From an uncultured Pseudomonadota bacterium (GTDB lineage: Bacteria; Pseudomonadota; Alphaproteobacteria; RUG11792), in assembly GCA_902795615.1 (NCBI GenBank), contig CADBLQ010000015.1, forward strand, positions 1-44,015: a stretch of DNA of 44,015 bases. Reading direction: 5' to 3'. Made by a program: the position numbers and the translations under genes. Numbering within the stretch: the first letter of the stretch is position 1; each line of letters starts with the position of its first letter. The notes under the pieces were generated by a model. That model saw only the letters and a list, made by a program, of their open reading frames with translations, was not told the origin of the DNA and searched no databases. Positions 27,477 through 36,638 of the stretch are shown here, one piece after another.

Positions 27477-29429
27477 CTATTTTGAATTAACACATTTCAG
27501 TATTTTTTCTATGCTGTTTGGATTACTAATTGTTGTTAAATCTTCGAAGTCCTTAGTATCCCCTGAGGCTATATGTCTTAGAATGCGTCGTAGAATTTTA
27601 CCTGACCGCGTTTTAGGTAAATCTGGAACAATTGTAATTATATCAGGTTTAGTTATTGGACTTATAGTGTCTTTTACGTGTTTCGTAATTGTGTCTATAT
27701 GATTACTAATCGTTTTAGGTGCTAAAACTCTTAGTTTATTGTCAATGTTCTGTTTTAATACAACAAATGCGTATATCCCTTCGCCTTTAATAGGATGCGG
27801 ATACCCAACTACACACACTTCAGCTACTATACTTAGCTCAGCAATTACTTCTTCTATCTCAATAGGACTAATACGATGTCCTGATACATTTAGTACATCA
27901 TCATTACGTCCTGTAATCCAAAAATTACCATCACAATCAAAATACGCTTCATCTCCACAACAATATAGTTTATCCACAGTTTGGGAATAATACAGTCTAT
28001 CTACTGAACCATTAGTTACATCTATTAACATTCCAGGCATTGAATGCTCAATAAATAATGCTCCCTTTGTTTCTGGTCTTGTTATAGTGCAATCTCTTTC
28101 ATCTTTTAGTACTAGCTTACAACCGAAAAATTGTCGCCCTATATGACCGTAACTTTTCATTTCTTCTAAATTACTAAGTGGAGCAGTTGGCACGCCACCT
28201 AATTCTGTTTGCCCCCACATGTTAACTATCGGGCATCTACATTGACCAATCTTATTAAAATACCAATGCCATGCTTCCTTATTCAAAATTTCTCCAAAAA
28301 TTCCCAAATATTTTAATGATTTCCGTGTTGTACCAGCTAATGTCTCATCACTATGTTGCATCATAGCTCTTATCGCTGTAGGAGCAGTATTAAATGATGT
28401 TATTTTATGCTTATCAATTATTTCCCAAAATATTGATTTTCTAGGATATGTTGGAATACCCTCAAAAAATACTGACGTTACGCCATTACATAACGCTGAG
28501 TATAAGGCATAGGCATGTCCACCCATCCAGCCTATGTCTCCAGAACCCCAGAAAATTTCATTTTCAAACATATTAAAAAAGTATTTGCCCGTAAGCATTG
28601 AAAACAGTAGAAACCCACCTGTACTCATTACAATGCCTTTTGGCGTACCTGCCGACCCCGATGTATATAAAATAAATAGTTTATTAGTTGCTGACGTATC
28701 AGCCATGGGACACTCAGTAGGCATATTTTTTGAAATTTCGTAATAATCAATATCATATTTACTATTCCACGCTATATCAACACCTTTACGCTTCACAACT
28801 AAACAACGAATAGGATATGCTACCAAATCACGGACTGTATCGATATTTGTTTTCATTGGAATTGTTTTGCCACCACGCGTATTAGCATCAACAGTAATTA
28901 CAAAATCTGAATATCTAGGCTGTGCATCCTTCATACGCGTAGCAACTGCATTTGGCGAAAAGCCTGCAAAAACTGCCGTGTACGTAATCCCCAATCGTGT
29001 ACAAGCCAAACAGGCATATACAGCTTCAGGTATCATAGGCATATATATCGTTATACAATCATTAGTGTTTAATCCAAGCGATTTTAAAGTATTTGCAAAT
29101 CTGCATACTTCATTTTTTAATTTTTTATATGATATATATTCATATACATCTAAATCTTCACTTTGCCAAATTACAGCTATTTTGTTGGGAATTTTTTCGG
29201 CATGCCGGTCAACACAGTTGTAACAAGCATTTATACGTCCATCTGGAAACCATAATGTAGCACCGTTTGAAATTTTTTGGGTTGCAACTAGTGGTTTTTT
29301 TTGCCAAGAAAGTCTGTCTACTTGAGACATCCAATAATTTTCAGGATTTTCCATTGAATGGTTGTAAACCTCTTTATATACGTCAACATCTCTCCAAGCA
29401 TCATCACTGTATAAAATATCTCTATTCAT
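27477..29429 (-). CDS. Acyl-CoA synthetase of the acetyl-CoA synthetase family with altered acyl pocket
   Basis: About 650 residues aligning along its whole length with Acs: FANTLKSLGLN, IYMPMIPEAV, YTSGSAGTPKG (P-loop), TAPTAIRAMM, WITGRNDDVLNVSGHR and the C-terminal catalytic Lys in KTRSGKILRR. It should adenylate a carboxylate and transfer it to CoA. By alignment to Salmonella Acs (residue numbers from memory), the pocket Val310-Thr311 reads Met-Gly (GWMGGHAY), Val386 reads Phe (GIFGEIL) and Trp414 reads Gly (MWGQTELGG). Trp414 limits the true enzyme to acetate, so the substrate here is probably a larger acid. I avoid the symbol acs for that reason. The ATG at 29429 is favoured over an upstream TTG at 29456. 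Confidence 0.85.
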   Translation of the reverse strand: MNRDILYSDDAWRDVDVYKEVYNHSMENPENYWMSQVDRLSWQKKPLVATQKISNGATLWFPDGRINACYNCVDRHAEKIPNKIAVIWQSEDLDVYEYISYKKLKNEVCRFANTLKSLGLNTNDCITIYMPMIPEAVYACLACTRLGITYTAVFAGFSPNAVATRMKDAQPRYSDFVITVDANTRGGKTIPMKTNIDTVRDLVAYPIRCLVVKRKGVDIAWNSKYDIDYYEISKNMPTECPMADTSATNKLFILYTSGSAGTPKGIVMSTGGFLLFSMLTGKYFFNMFENEIFWGSGDIGWMGGHAYALYSALCNGVTSVFFEGIPTYPRKSIFWEIIDKHKITSFNTAPTAIRAMMQHSDETLAGTTRKSLKYLGIFGEILNKEAWHWYFNKIGQCRCPIVNMWGQTELGGVPTAPLSNLEEMKSYGHIGRQFFGCKLVLKDERDCTITRPETKGALFIEHSMPGMLIDVTNGSVDRLYYSQTVDKLYCCGDEAYFDCDGNFWITGRNDDVLNVSGHRISPIEIEEVIAELSIVAEVCVVGYPHPIKGEGIYAFVVLKQNIDNKLRVLAPKTISNHIDTITKHVKDTISPITKPDIITIVPDLPKTRSGKILRRILRHIASGDTKDFEDLTTISNPNSIEKILKCVNSK

Positions 29430-29646
29430 AACGATACATTTGTCTAATTCACACAATAAAGTCTAGCGGAAATACGTCCACTCGTAAATATATTGCTCAA
29501 AAATTGCACACCGTTATATCAAGATAAAACATTTGTACGTTTCGTATGCGAAAGAACAACAATAGAATTATGGTTATAATCGGTTAACCATATTTTAACT
29601 ACTGATTGCTAGTCTTGATACAACAGGTATTTAATACTGGTATATT

Positions 29647-30801
29647 ATGAAACACAATAATATAAAAATACTCATGACGATATTTTGCATATTTTTTGTC
29701 GGGAATGTAAAGGCGTCGAAAGATGCTTTCTTTAACGATTTAAGTGGTATAACGACAGGATTAATAAGAGGCATAGGAAATATGGCAGCAAATCAAGCTG
29801 GAATGGCTCTACAGTCCTACGTATCTCCTAAAAAAAATGAAGATAGAAGTCCACAACAATTAGCAGAAAAACAAAACAAGTTCTTTAAAGAAAACACTTA
29901 TTTCGTTGTAAAAAACGACAATCAATTATATAAATATGATATAAATACAAATAATTTAGTATTAATTGCTCCTAATATGTTGGCACCTACACCATTACTC
30001 CAAGGTAATATATATTATATCAATAAAAAATATTACATATATTTTGAAAAAGATAGTTTTGCACCAGCAACGGGATACTTTAAAGAGATTAACTTAGAAG
30101 ATGGCAAAATATATATCTATAAAGGTGTGCAATGTAGGTTTAATAAAGGTCAGTTACAGCCCATAGAAAACAACAGTAACTTATCAACAAATGAAAAAAA
30201 TGAAATTACTGATGAAAAACATGTTGCAAAAAAAACATTACAAGAGATCTTAAAAATAGCAAAAAAAAGTAGGATATTTGATATTAGCAATTTCGATTTC
30301 AATGAATTGAACGATGAAGAGCATAAACTCATTATTAATTCAATTAATAAAAATAGTAAAAGACTTAAAATGGTAACTATATATGTGAATGAAGAAGATG
30401 ACGATGGAAGCAAATCACAGCAGTACGAAAAACTCAAAAGACTATGTAATAAAAATAATATTAAATTATGTACAACTACACGACCTGATGTGAATGAATT
30501 TATAAACAAAAAATTTAATAAAGCACAATCAAATGAAATCAATTTAAAACAATACGATATAGGAGAGCTAAAAAATGAAGAAATATTAATAATATGTGCA
30601 AGAATAATAAATTTAATTAATAATAAAATGGATGATGATGAGGGTGAACAAGACGATAAAATAAAGATCTCTTTCTCCGCAAAAAAAGTTAATGAACAAT
30701 GTAAAAAAAATTTAAAAGTCATTATGTCGCTAGCAAAAAAGTATAAAGAGGAAATTATGATAAAAGTAATTACTAAGAAAGGTACAAAAACTTTAAAATA
30801 A
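29647..30801 (+). CDS. Secreted protein with duplicated C-terminal module
   Basis: 384 residues with a signal peptide (IKILMTIFCIFFVGNVKA, cleavage before SKDA). An alanine/glycine-rich helix (about 30-60) leads to a beta-rich Tyr/Asn segment (about 80-170: YFVVKNDNQLYKYDI). Two related modules follow at about 209-280 and 297-378, each with (Y/F)Dx-x-ELxxEE, a helix containing INxIN, a strand, a Lys-rich helix and a last strand. The second has an acidic insert (MDDDEGEQDD). No catalytic motif is visible. It stands alone between divergent neighbours. Confidence 0.7.
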   Translation: MKHNNIKILMTIFCIFFVGNVKASKDAFFNDLSGITTGLIRGIGNMAANQAGMALQSYVSPKKNEDRSPQQLAEKQNKFFKENTYFVVKNDNQLYKYDINTNNLVLIAPNMLAPTPLLQGNIYYINKKYYIYFEKDSFAPATGYFKEINLEDGKIYIYKGVQCRFNKGQLQPIENNSNLSTNEKNEITDEKHVAKKTLQEILKIAKKSRIFDISNFDFNELNDEEHKLIINSINKNSKRLKMVTIYVNEEDDDGSKSQQYEKLKRLCNKNNIKLCTTTRPDVNEFINKKFNKAQSNEINLKQYDIGELKNEEILIICARIINLINNKMDDDEGEQDDKIKISFSAKKVNEQCKKNLKVIMSLAKKYKEEIMIKVITKKGTKTLK

Positions 30802-31133
30802 AAATTAAATTACTAATATATATTAACAAGTTGTGACAAATATCTTGTTTATAACTTTGCAACTGGTTAAGTGTATTATTATAAGAATTGAATTCAAAAT
30901 TAACGCTTGTTTTAAGTTAGGAAAAGAAGAAAATAAATGTATCTGCAGTAAATATGTTTTTTTAATTGCATCAATAAACTTAAATGTGTAAAATATATCC
31001 TGTCTTTGAGAATATAATGAATGCAAAAAGACTATCAACACTCAATGTAAATTACACATTGTACTATTATAGTTAAGATAATAGGGATATGTAAGACTGT
31101 CTAGTCTATGAAATGCACTAGTATGTAGCTGGA
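30802..31133. other. AT-rich intergenic region, no gene seen
   Basis: This separates two convergent genes. It contains a short inverted repeat near 31043-31061 (CAATGT against ACATTG) that could be part of a terminator, and no credible open frame on either strand. Confidence 0.5.
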
Positions 31134-31892
31134 TTAGTCTTTAATATCCATTATTATAGGAATATGGTCTGACGGTCTTGGTAATTGACGCATTTTTATA
31201 CAACGTTGCCAGCTCAAAACGTCGACGTTCTCTGATGTTAAAATATAATCCAGTCGAAGACCACAATTAAATTTAAAATCCTGTCTACGGTAATCCCACC
31301 ACGTAAATATTTCTCTACTATTTGATATTTCACGAGGAATGTCTCGAAGTCCTAGATCAAGTAACACTTGAAATTTTTTACGCTCAGCGTCACTACAGCA
31401 ATTCTTTCCATGCCATAGTTGTGGATTCCACACATCAATATCTGACCGTGTTACGTTAAAATCGCCTCCTAAAATTGTACGTTCAGAAGGTACCATCTTA
31501 GATAGATATTCTATAAGTGTGTCGAGAAATTCTAATTTATAAAAATAATAAGGAATACCCACTTCTTGTCCATTAGGAACATATACACATGCTGTACGTA
31601 ATCCATTAATTAGAGCATCAATGTAGCGTGCTTCATCATTGTTAAATATCGAGTTTCCGAAATGTATATCATTGATTTGATATTTAGAAATAATAGATAC
31701 ACCATTGTACGATTTTTGACCATAAACAACACAATTAAATCCGATACTTTCGAATATTTTATATGGGAACAGTTCGTTCGTACACTTAATTTCTTGCATC
31801 AATAGCGTATCAACCTTATACTGTTTAATAAACTCCAAAATTTGTTGCAATCTTACACGAATAGAATTAACATTCCAGGTAGCAATACGCAT
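31134..31892 (-). CDS. xthA: Exodeoxyribonuclease III (AP endonuclease)
   Basis: A Mg-dependent base-excision-repair enzyme that cleaves at abasic sites. It opens with MRIATWNVNSIRVRLQQI, then has LLMQEIKC (metal-binding Glu), GGDFNVTRSDIDVW, TWWDYR and the final SDHIPIIMDI (catalytic His). The 252-residue length is normal. The ATG at 31892 follows the upstream stop by one base, pointing to translational coupling; a longer start at 31916 lies inside that gene and is not needed. Confidence 0.95.
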   Translation of the reverse strand: MRIATWNVNSIRVRLQQILEFIKQYKVDTLLMQEIKCTNELFPYKIFESIGFNCVVYGQKSYNGVSIISKYQINDIHFGNSIFNNDEARYIDALINGLRTACVYVPNGQEVGIPYYFYKLEFLDTLIEYLSKMVPSERTILGGDFNVTRSDIDVWNPQLWHGKNCCSDAERKKFQVLLDLGLRDIPREISNSREIFTWWDYRRQDFKFNCGLRLDYILTSENVDVLSWQRCIKMRQLPRPSDHIPIIMDIKD

Positions 31893-31893
31893 A

Positions 31894-32214
31894 TCATGCT
31901 TTAAATGATTTGCCACAACGGCATGTTTTTTTTATATTATTGTGTATTAAAATTTCTGGAGTAAGACCAGGTTTTACACATATTGTAATATCCTCAGTAT
32001 ACGGTTCTGCTACTGGCTCAATCACGAAAGTAATACCATTACTACTACACTCTATATCGCCTACGTAAATTGTATCTAATGTAAGTAATAACATATTACC
32101 TGCACAGCCTCCTGAACGTAGTACGATACGCGGATACATTCCTGGATTTTTACTCAAGGCTTCAGTAATAAATTTTAGAGCATCGCTATTGACATTAATC
32201 ACATGTATATCCAT
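31894..32214 (-). CDS. A-type iron-sulfur carrier protein (IscA/ErpA family)
   Basis: A-type carriers hand Fe-S clusters to apoproteins. The 106-residue product keeps all three cluster ligands: the Cys in SGGCAGN (about 37) and the CRC pair near the end (CRCGKSF). Length and strand pattern are typical. It is closest in context to the alphaproteobacterial carrier found beside xth, which is usually called ErpA; sequence alone does not separate ErpA from IscA. The start overlaps the mipZ stop (TAATG). Confidence 0.88.
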   Translation of the reverse strand: MDIHVINVNSDALKFITEALSKNPGMYPRIVLRSGGCAGNMLLLTLDTIYVGDIECSSNGITFVIEPVAEPYTEDITICVKPGLTPEILIHNNIKKTCRCGKSFKA

Positions 32215-32999
32215 TAATAAATATTTAGAGCTTTTAGTAATTCTTTTAGTTCTTGACGAGCTGCTATATGCGACAGATTCAATTTCTGAGATGAATTACT
32301 ATCCAGTAAGGTCAAACCTGATAGAAAGAGTTCTTTAAAAATAATACGTTCCTTAAAGCCTTTTATAAATCTAAAACCTAAACGTTTCGATAATAACGTT
32401 AAAATCCTCTCTAATTCTTTTTTATTGCGAGATTCAATACTTGAGGTACGATTAAGTAATATAATCCAATCTATCGAACTATGGTCACGCAATGCACGAG
32501 TTTTTTTTTGCTCCCAGACTATTTCAGCATATGAACTGGTCTTAACACTGCCACTACGTTGTACTGGAGTAGCTTTGATAATTAAATCGAGATCAATAAA
32601 ACTTTCATTCATAGGGGTAATTATTACATCCGCAAAAGAATGAGCAATTTTTGATAAACTTGTGTCACTGCCTGGAGTATCAATTACAATAAAGTCAAAA
32701 CCATTTAATGAGTTAATTAACTCACTAAACATTAAAAAATTCTCACGGTTCATTACTTTGATTGAATCAGAAGAACTGTCAAATACTGGATAATGAGTTG
32801 GCATCAAAACGTTTGAATTATTCTGACTTGTTTTTGCTCGGTTCTCTATATATCGTGTTAACGTTCCTTGACGTGCATCGACATCTACCGTAGCGACCTT
32901 GTAACCCTGATGTAACAAACTAACAACTAAGTGCATAGCTAACGTTGATTTACCAGTTCCTCCCTTTTGATTACCAAAAACAATTATCTTTTGTGGCAT
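32214..32999 (-). CDS. mipZ: Division-site-positioning ParA-type ATPase MipZ
   Basis: MipZ forms a polar gradient that confines FtsZ to mid-cell in alphaproteobacteria. The deviant Walker A is GNQKGGTGKST, followed by ATVDVDARQGTLTRYIENR, which matches MipZ better than chromosomal ParA, and by VIDTPGSD. The start MPQKIIVFGNQ at 32999 matches the family; an upstream ATG at 33068 adds 23 unneeded residues. Length (261) is normal. It lies between rodA and the A-type carrier on one strand. Its usual partner ParB is not in the window. Confidence 0.85.
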   Translation of the reverse strand: MPQKIIVFGNQKGGTGKSTLAMHLVVSLLHQGYKVATVDVDARQGTLTRYIENRAKTSQNNSNVLMPTHYPVFDSSSDSIKVMNRENFLMFSELINSLNGFDFIVIDTPGSDTSLSKIAHSFADVIITPMNESFIDLDLIIKATPVQRSGSVKTSSYAEIVWEQKKTRALRDHSSIDWIILLNRTSSIESRNKKELERILTLLSKRLGFRFIKGFKERIIFKELFLSGLTLLDSNSSQKLNLSHIAARQELKELLKALNIY

Positions 33000-33090
33000 T
33001 AATTTCTTACCATTGTTAACAATTGACAAGGTTAGTTTACAACAACATGAAATTTTATGAAAAATCACAATATTTTATATATTTAAAATA

Positions 33091-34176
33091 TTAATCCCTT
33101 CGTGTGTTATCTATTGCAATAATAATTCCTTCTCCAAACATAAGGCATGATAATGCAGTTCCACCATACGATAAAAATGGTAGAGGAACACCCACTACTG
33201 GAACAAGACCACAAACCATGGAAATATTTATAAATACATAAAAGAAAATTATGGCATTTATACCAAATGCTAAATATTTTAGAAATCTATCTTTTGTATT
33301 AAAGGCAACGCGGTAGTTATATAGTAACAAAAGCATATAAAGAGTAATTACTATTAGACATCCAACTAATCCTAACTCTTCGGCGATTGCAGAAAAGATA
33401 AAATCGGTACATTTTTCAGGTAAAAAATCCAATTGGCATTGCTTTCCATTCGATAATCCAAGTCCAAATACTCCTCCTGATCCAATAGCAATTTTAGATT
33501 GGATAATATGGTAGCCAATGCCATTAGGATCAGTTTCAGGATTTAAAAATGTTAACACTCGGTTCTTTTGATAGTCGTGTAATGAATTCCATATAAACGG
33601 AGTCATTATGATAGCTGAAATAGGTAATAATGCTAATTTCCACATTTGTACTCCTACAACGAACAGCATTGAAACATAAACAAATATAAGTAACATAGCA
33701 GTACCTAAATCAGGTTGTGTAGCTACCAATGCAACAGGTACTAGCAACAAGATGATAGAACCAATGAGATACCTAGTATATCGAATATCAAATAAAGTTA
33801 TATTGCTAAAGTATTTTGCTAATGCAATAATCAGAGATATTCGCACTATTTCTGACGGCTGTATAGTTAGAAATCCAATTGATATCCACCTTTTAGCCCC
33901 CATAACAGTTTTGCCAAATAATGCAGTAACAATTAATAGTATAATATTGGCAATGTATATTGTATATGCGTATTTTTTCCAAAATTTTAGAGGAATTACT
34001 GATACAATAAAAAACACACATGAAGCAAATATTACATTAAAAAGTTGCTGTACACAACGTTGTGTGAATTCACTTCCCATAAGCGAATATAGTTCTAGTA
34101 ACGAAATACAAAACAACGCGATAAGTATTATGATTGGTATCACTGGAGGGCGTTTAAATTGAATTTGCTTAAACAT
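33091..34176 (-). CDS. rodA: Rod-shape SEDS peptidoglycan polymerase RodA
   Basis: RodA polymerises glycan strands for side-wall growth, paired with PBP2. The 361-residue protein has about ten membrane spans. SEDS landmarks include GAKRWISIGFLTIQPSE, QPDLGTAML, NGKQCQLDFLPEKCTDFIF followed by EELG, and VGVPLPFLSYGG near the end. The LDFLPE/TDFIF block is the RodA form. It follows ftsB by 22 bases and precedes mipZ by 91. Confidence 0.95.
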   Translation of the reverse strand: MFKQIQFKRPPVIPIIILIALFCISLLELYSLMGSEFTQRCVQQLFNVIFASCVFFIVSVIPLKFWKKYAYTIYIANIILLIVTALFGKTVMGAKRWISIGFLTIQPSEIVRISLIIALAKYFSNITLFDIRYTRYLIGSIILLLVPVALVATQPDLGTAMLLIFVYVSMLFVVGVQMWKLALLPISAIIMTPFIWNSLHDYQKNRVLTFLNPETDPNGIGYHIIQSKIAIGSGGVFGLGLSNGKQCQLDFLPEKCTDFIFSAIAEELGLVGCLIVITLYMLLLLYNYRVAFNTKDRFLKYLAFGINAIIFFYVFINISMVCGLVPVVGVPLPFLSYGGTALSCLMFGEGIIIAIDNTRRD

Positions 34177-34198
34177 TTAGACCTGCCTTTGAATTCGG

Positions 34199-34579
34199 TT
34201 AATTATCCAAAGTTTTATTATTTTTATTTTCAATAGTCGTAGTCCGTATTATGACGTTTCCGGGATAGGCATAATTCAACATCGTTCTACAACGTTCCTC
34301 CAATAAGTCTAAATCAAGTGATTTATTACTCAAGTGTTCTACCTTGATTTTTAGTTCGACAAATTCGGCATTTAATGCAGATAACTTTTTTTGACGTTCT
34401 TCTACCTCTTTTTTAATAATTTTGTATGACTTATAGCCATTTTCTCCTGATAAAGAATGATAACCTAGGTAAACTAGCATTCCTAAAAATGCCAATAGTT
34501 TATATAAAAATCTAATCTGCTTGTAGTAGTTATCAGCATACTGTGTAACTTTTGTGATCAAACCCATAGTAAAAACCAT
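34199..34579 (-). CDS. ftsB: Septum formation initiator FtsB/DivIC-like protein
   Basis: FtsB bridges early and late divisome proteins with FtsL and FtsQ. One membrane helix (about 22-42: LLAFLGMLVYLGY) is followed by a periplasmic coiled coil (KKEVEERQKKLSALNAEFVELK) and the family end LDLDLLEERCRTMLNYAYPG. The start is uncertain: ATG at 34579 and 34567 and a TTG at 34600 are all in frame, and none has a well-spaced ribosome-binding site. It heads the run ftsB-rodA-mipZ. Confidence 0.82.
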   Translation of the reverse strand: MVFTMGLITKVTQYADNYYKQIRFLYKLLAFLGMLVYLGYHSLSGENGYKSYKIIKKEVEERQKKLSALNAEFVELKIKVEHLSNKSLDLDLLEERCRTMLNYAYPGNVIIRTTTIENKNNKTLDN

Positions 34580-34789
34580 TTCTGCAATGAGATATAGCAA
34601 TCTTCCTTTATTATAATTTTTTTAGATTTTTATTGATGGCACAATGGCAGATAAAAATATTAATAAACTTTCTTGCAATATAGACAGAAAACCAAAATTG
34701 TAATTTTATTGAAATTATAGAAGTAACTTATCTACTAGAAGTAAAACAACTAACTCTTACTTATCTACGTATGTCGAAATACAAACGAC

Positions 34790-34824
34790 GCCTGGCTACG
34801 TTAGTATTTAAAGAATAGCCAGGC
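34790..34824 (-). terminator. Terminator-like hairpin downstream of hupB
   Basis: GCCTGGCTA pairs perfectly with TAGCCAGGC (9 bp) around a 17-base loop, 28 bases after the hupB stop. A T-rich but interrupted stretch follows on the minus strand. Confidence 0.55.
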
Positions 34825-34851
34825 TGAAAAAAATATTGTTTTGAAAAATTC

Positions 34852-35157
34852 TTACTTTTTTGCAACGCTGTTTTTTAACTGTTTGCCTGCTTTGAATTTT
34901 GGAACTAAAGTCTCTGGTACCTTAACTTCTTGTCCAGTGCGAGGATTGCGTGCGACAGTTGCGGCACGTTTTGAAATATAAAAGCTTCCAAAACCAATTA
35001 GTCGAACTTCCTTACCACCCTTTAAAAACTTTTCAACCGCTTTACAAAATGAATTAAGGGCGTTTTCAGCATCAACTTTCGATAAACCTGAAATGTTTGC
35101 CATTTCACTTATCAAATCTGCTTTAACAACCTTAGGTGTATCTTGCTTACTTGCCAT
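34852..35157 (-). CDS. hupB: Nucleoid protein HU
   Basis: HU dimers bend and compact DNA. The 101-residue product starts with a short extra N-terminus (MASKQDTPKVVKADLISEMA) and contains the DNA-binding arm signature GFGSFYISKRAATVARNPRTG. The ending VPKFKAGKQLKNSV is typical. The symbol is by family; an IHF subunit is less likely given the arm sequence. TAGGAG lies 7 bases before the ATG. Confidence 0.92.
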   Translation of the reverse strand: MASKQDTPKVVKADLISEMANISGLSKVDAENALNSFCKAVEKFLKGGKEVRLIGFGSFYISKRAATVARNPRTGQEVKVPETLVPKFKAGKQLKNSVAKK

Positions 35158-35200
35158 AATTATCTCCTAGAAATATTTAATAGGTTTTCCCTACATGTTC

Positions 35201-35230
35201 AGAATACAATGAAGTTTATAAAATTTACAA
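35201..35230 (-). promoter_or_regulatory. Probable hupB promoter
   Basis: On the minus strand, TTGTAA (35230-35225) and TATTCT (35206-35201) are spaced by 18 bases, about 45 bases upstream of the hupB start. The remainder of the gap to 35565 is AT-rich; it holds a weak hairpin followed by six T near 35358-35379 and no credible gene. Confidence 0.45.
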
Positions 35231-35565
35231 CTTGTAACAACCGTATTTATACTAAATTTGCACAATTTGTATCGTTTTTGCAATAGTTCAAACTGGAAAT
35301 TACATAATTTTTATGATGTTTACCCGTTTCGTAACTGGTATTAAAAACATTTTAAATGCCTGTTCTTGCAGGTTTTTTGGGAATGGTAGTCTTAAAATAC
35401 AGATAATTTATTGACATTTTTCCATAAATTTTTAAATTAATTGCTTATAATAATCGGGCATTTTAGTGTTTTTAATTATTTGTATTATAAATAATGATAT
35501 GTTATTACTTTTAATAAGCCGTATTACATGAAATGATACAGTGCATGGTTGGCAGGCGACAACGA

Positions 35566-36012
35566 ATGGCGATTTTTGGAAGCCACAACAGTGAACTGAG
35601 CAGGTGTAACACAATATCAAAAAGACGCTGGAGTATTTCCGAACTATCTACATTAAAACGAGAATTCAGGATGGGGACGCCACTTAAGGTAATTGCCAGA
35701 ATGTTAGGACGAACTGAGAGTGCTACTAATAAAGTATTATCTCGCAAAGGCATACGATACGATTTTACTTCAGTAACCCATCCTCCACAACTCCCTAGTA
35801 TTGTTCAAGTAATTAGTTACCTTGAGCAAAAAGATTATAAAATCACACCTGTTACACAAGTTTGTCAAAAATATAATGGGAAATGTATTGAAATTCACAC
35901 CTACAAAATAAATAGTGTCCCTGTGTCCTGCACACAGTTACTTATCATTGCAAACAAATTACGAATCGAAGAGGGCTTGCCGATATTCGAATATGATGTC
36001 AATAATCTATAG
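35566..36012 (+). CDS. Myb/SANT-like helix-turn-helix protein of unknown role
   Basis: About 148 residues. The region RRWSISELSTLKREFRMGTPLKVIARMLGRTESATNKVLSRKGIR (from about residue 20) has the shape of a SANT/GcrA-like helix-turn-helix: an opening Trp, then a three-helix domain ending in basic residues. It is not a clear GcrA. The second half (STVTHPPQL to the end) is unassigned and contains three Cys. The frame extends back to 35533; the ATG at 35566 (MAIFGSHNS) and the earlier one are both possible. Probably a transcription regulator. Confidence 0.6.
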   Translation: MAIFGSHNSELSRCNTISKRRWSISELSTLKREFRMGTPLKVIARMLGRTESATNKVLSRKGIRYDFTSVTHPPQLPSIVQVISYLEQKDYKITPVTQVCQKYNGKCIEIHTYKINSVPVSCTQLLIIANKLRIEEGLPIFEYDVNNL

Positions 36013-36237
36013 TCAGGTCGTAACAATACTTATAGAATAATAAAGAGATATTTTGGATAGTCTGCTATACTCCACTTATGTTGCTATAACAAACTACTCG
36101 ACAAAATCCAAGGGGGCAAGGTAATCAACCCACCCCCTAAATTAAAATTCCAACACTCCAACTAGGTATCTGTCTTAAAACTATTTCTTACCATCGTCAA
36201 AGATTAAAACAAGCGTTCTACCTTTGCTTTACGCCAA

Positions 36238-36360
36238 CTAGGCTCTCTCAGAGCCAGCAAAATGATAATAACCTGACGGTTCTGTCATTCCGTTGTTTGT
36301 AGCAAAAACGCTATTTGTAAAAAGCAGTAATGATACCCCCAAAGTGGTTAAAAATTTCAT
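36238..36360 (-). CDS. 40-residue exported peptide
   Basis: A short frame reading MKFLTTLGVSLLLFTNSVFA, then TNNGMTEPSGYYHFAGSERA. The first half is a textbook Sec signal peptide with an AxA-like cleavage site (VFA), leaving a mature peptide of only 20 residues. No strong ribosome-binding site is seen. GGCTC and GAGCC pair as a small hairpin at the stop codon, and a G5/C5 hairpin lies further on at 36110-36144. It may be a real small secreted peptide or the remains of a larger exported protein. The flanks (36013-36237, 36361-36638) hold no other gene. Confidence 0.45.
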   Translation of the reverse strand: MKFLTTLGVSLLLFTNSVFATNNGMTEPSGYYHFAGSERA

Positions 36361-36638
36361 AACCGAATCTAAAATTATTAACTGATGCCATTATACCGTA
36401 TTTCGTTGCACGTTGCAAACACAACAACAATTTTGATGACTTTTAATAATATTTGCTCTATTACATGAGGCATTCTATAGCTATCATAAGCAACATGAAG
36501 TGACGTAGTAGCGTTGTTGTGTACAACAATTTCGTAATAACGTTCGCACTTGTAAAAATTTAAAAATGTGTTACCATCTCGGCGGTGGTTGGCTACGTTA
36601 GGCAGTATGGTTGCTTCGTGCCAAAGACAGAGGTTTTT

